Shown piece after piece: positions 62,163 through 64,000 of a stretch of 64,000 bases of DNA; within the stretch, counting starts at the first letter, position 1, and every line of letters starts with the position of its first letter. Both the position numbers and the translations under genes were made by a program. The stretch comes from Luscinia megarhynchos (Eukaryota > Chordata > Aves > Passeriformes > Turdidae). Where the stretch lies: positions 18,706,330-18,770,329 of the forward strand of contig CM067566.1 in assembly GCA_034336665.1 (NCBI GenBank). Reading direction: 5' to 3'. Below the pieces are notes generated by a model that saw nothing but the letters and a program-made list of their open reading frames with translations, did no database searches and was not told where the DNA came from.

Positions 62163-62827
62163 TGAAACTATTCACTTCTACATTGAAAACGTACTTATGG
62201 GGGCAGCAGATCATTTGTTATCTGTAGTGCTTGCATATCCTCCCTGTTCCACTATTAGTGGCTATCATTTAGAGCCTCAGGTGGGAAGAGCACAGTGTCA
62301 GTGATTTTATACACATGTGATTGAAATACTGAAAAGTTAGACCTCAAATATGTTTACTTCCTGTTGTCCTGGAATAAAAAAAACTGGGATAACTTTTTTT
62401 TTTCCTGGTGATGGAAATTAATAAATGACAAATGCACCTACCCAGACTCTTCCTTCCATGTAATTTTTTTAATACCAGTTGCAGCTTTTCCTTTAGGTTA
62501 AGCATTTCTTTGCTTTTTTGGGTAAACAAAAAAATTTTTTTGGAAATGGGTTGATAGATTTATTGACATGTTATTATAAATACAGAAATATTTGTTTATG
62601 TAAAATATAGTTGAGGATGTTTTAAATCACAGCCTATCTTTTAATGTTCTAAGTAGCCATACTTCCAACAGATGTGTTGAGTATACTTATTCTAAGAAGT
62701 AGTTTAAACAAAAGACCAACCAATCTGCCTTCTTGGATCTGATGTACATTTCATGCATAGGAACAAGTCAAGGTCCTGCAAGAGATTAAAGTTTAAAATA
62801 TTTTTCATAGACCAGAAATTAATCATA
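62163..62827. other. Non-coding DNA, no gene seen
   Basis: AT-rich with a perfect A7T7 tract at 62528-62541, a bent-DNA type sequence. The minus frame at 62344-62529 is short and unsupported. Confidence 0.55.
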
Positions 62828-63056
62828 TAATCACAGAATCATAGAATGGTTTTGGTTGAAAGGGACCTTAAAAATTATCTAGTTCCAGCCACCCCACCAT
62901 AGGCAGGGACCCCTTCCACTAGATCAGTCTGCTAAAAGCTCCAACCAACCTGGTCTTCAAAATTCCAGGGCCAACCACAACTTCTCTGGGAAACCTGTTT
63001 CGATTCCTCACCACCCGAATGGAACATTAAAAATTACTCTAATATTAATTTTCAAT
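62828..63056 (-). mobile_element. CR1 non-LTR retrotransposon, 3' end fragment
   Basis: The plus strand reads taatcacagaatcatagaatgg, then ttggttgaaagggacctta, caccataggcagggaccc and gggaaacctgtttcgattcc. These are the tandem octamers, the 3' untranslated tail and the first part of the ORF2 end in reverse complement. The reading frame is broken by substitutions, and the segment that normally follows cctcaccacc is badly eroded after about 63020. Confidence 0.87.
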
Positions 63057-63148
63057 AAAATTGATCCTAAAAAAAAGTTACAGAAAACATACCTGCACAA
63101 GAATATAAACTATTAATCTAATAGTTTAATTTTATTTTTTTCCTGCAG

Positions 63149-63298
63149 GAATACTCTATTTGTAAAGATGCTCTCAAGTCCTTAAAAAGCATTAGAGAAA
63201 CCCTAGGTTGCTTTCTGATATGGTATACACAGTTTGAGAGTTACAGGATTAATTCAGGGAAGCATTTAAACATGTGCCTAACTTTGAACACTGCTTAA
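63149..63298 (+). other. Candidate exon or terminal frame (49 codons plus stop)
   Basis: A strong acceptor (T-rich tract from about 63130 ending cctgcag at 63148) is followed by a frame of 49 codons beginning EYSICKDALKSLKSIRETLG and ending in taa at 63296-63298. It could be a last exon, or be cut short at an internal donor near 63222 (gtatac). No polyadenylation signal was tied to it and I do not recognise the peptide. Confidence 0.2.
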
Positions 63299-64000
63299 AT
63301 CTCATCAACTTTAATGAAATTTAATTGCATATGGGAGCACTCTCAAAGAATAAGATAGTTTCCTGTAAATAATTTTTTTTAAAGAGGGCTTGCTATTGAA
63401 AAAAGCTTTAACTGTAAGATTCCAAATGTAGTAATGTTTCTGCCCAGCAAGTGGTTTTACTAGTTTTAAAGTAATTTTATCCGATTTGCTTTAGGAGTAA
63501 CAGAAGTAGTGAGTGTTTATTTTATTCTTCAATGCTGATGAATGGAAAGAAGCAGTAAATATGAAGAATAGCTGGTTACTTTTATACTTGGTGGAACCCT
63601 GTTGTCTTCTGTGTAACATTGCTAGGGATGAATTTGGTCTGCTGTTGGAAGACTATTTGTTCTGACTGCATGTGACAGCATAATTTAATAAAAACATATT
63701 AAATATACCATTTAGGCATCCCACTTCTAGAATTTTTGAGATCCATAGGAAAGATGTTCAAGCACATATGGTAAATTCTCCCTGGAATTAATGGTCTGGT
63801 TTGATTGTTGTCTACAAGATTAAGAATAAATAGGAAGTTTTTGAATCAGGAATTTCAGAGGAAAACTGGGAGAGTTGATAAGCACACTTAATATACTATC
63901 TAGATGGGCTATTAGTTTGATCTAGCATGTCAGTTCTTATGTACCTGAAAATAGCTTTACAGTACACAAATGCCAAAAGGAATTTCGTCTCAAGCAGAGG
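63299..64000. other. Non-coding DNA to the window end
   Basis: AT-rich with short A and T runs (tttttttaaag near 63374). An aataaaa word occurs near 63688, about 390 bases after the candidate frame, but such words are common in this composition. Confidence 0.5.

Noticed and set aside
1..64000. CRISPR array, tRNA or rRNA genes, bacterial-type operons
   Set aside because: No regularly spaced identical repeats with unique spacers, no cloverleaf-type sequence and no tightly packed frames. The repeats present are eukaryotic retroelements.

Overview
The window looks like AT-rich nuclear DNA from a bird, probably a songbird. Two repeat signatures support this. Several fragments carry the 3' end of the avian non-LTR retrotransposon CR1. 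One long-terminal-repeat element of about 1 kb, at 57951-58966, has a layout I associate with endogenous retroviruses of passerines. Family names come from memory of consensus features; no database was searched.

I found no complete protein-coding gene, no rRNA or tRNA gene and no CRISPR array. The window reads as a gene desert or the inside of one or more long introns. The long open frames are explained by a pentanucleotide satellite (12.99-13.23 kb), by retroelement sequence (32.5, 53.9 and 58 kb), by A/T homopolymers, or by chance. A few short stop-free segments bounded by good splice signals are recorded as low-confidence candidate exons: 2710-2883 with 3062-3109, 22206-22307, 49231-49370 and 63149-63298, all on the plus strand. 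None matches a protein I recognise.

Layout from left to right. 1-10 kb: unremarkable DNA with a nested repeat at 2.6 kb and the first candidate exons. 10-16 kb: a CR1 tail at 10.0 kb, 48 perfect GAAAG units inside a 283-base purine tract at 13 kb, and a GC-rich block at 15.1-15.4 kb holding a G-quadruplex motif on the minus strand. 18-31 kb: an A/C-only tract at 18.8 kb, the best single candidate exon at 22.2 kb and a CR1 fragment at 30.3 kb. 32-34.4 kb: a hairpin with short repeats, an internal CR1 fragment, a truncated CR1 copy flanked by an identical 18-base duplication, and a (TA)13 microsatellite. 36-50 kb: a perfect tandem duplication at 36.2 kb, a 32-base AT palindrome at 41.4 kb, a short CR1 tail at 42.5 kb and a candidate exon at 49.2 kb. 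53-64 kb: a CR1 fragment with a decayed reverse-transcriptase tail, an 11-base-arm palindrome at 56.1 kb, the solo LTR at 58-59 kb, an ACATA microsatellite at 62.1 kb and a last CR1 tail at 62.8 kb.

No genes can be shown to work together here. The content is the record of repeated retroelement insertion into non-coding DNA, plus slippage-prone simple repeats. The candidate exons are the only hint of host transcripts, and RNA evidence or cross-species conservation is needed before they are believed.
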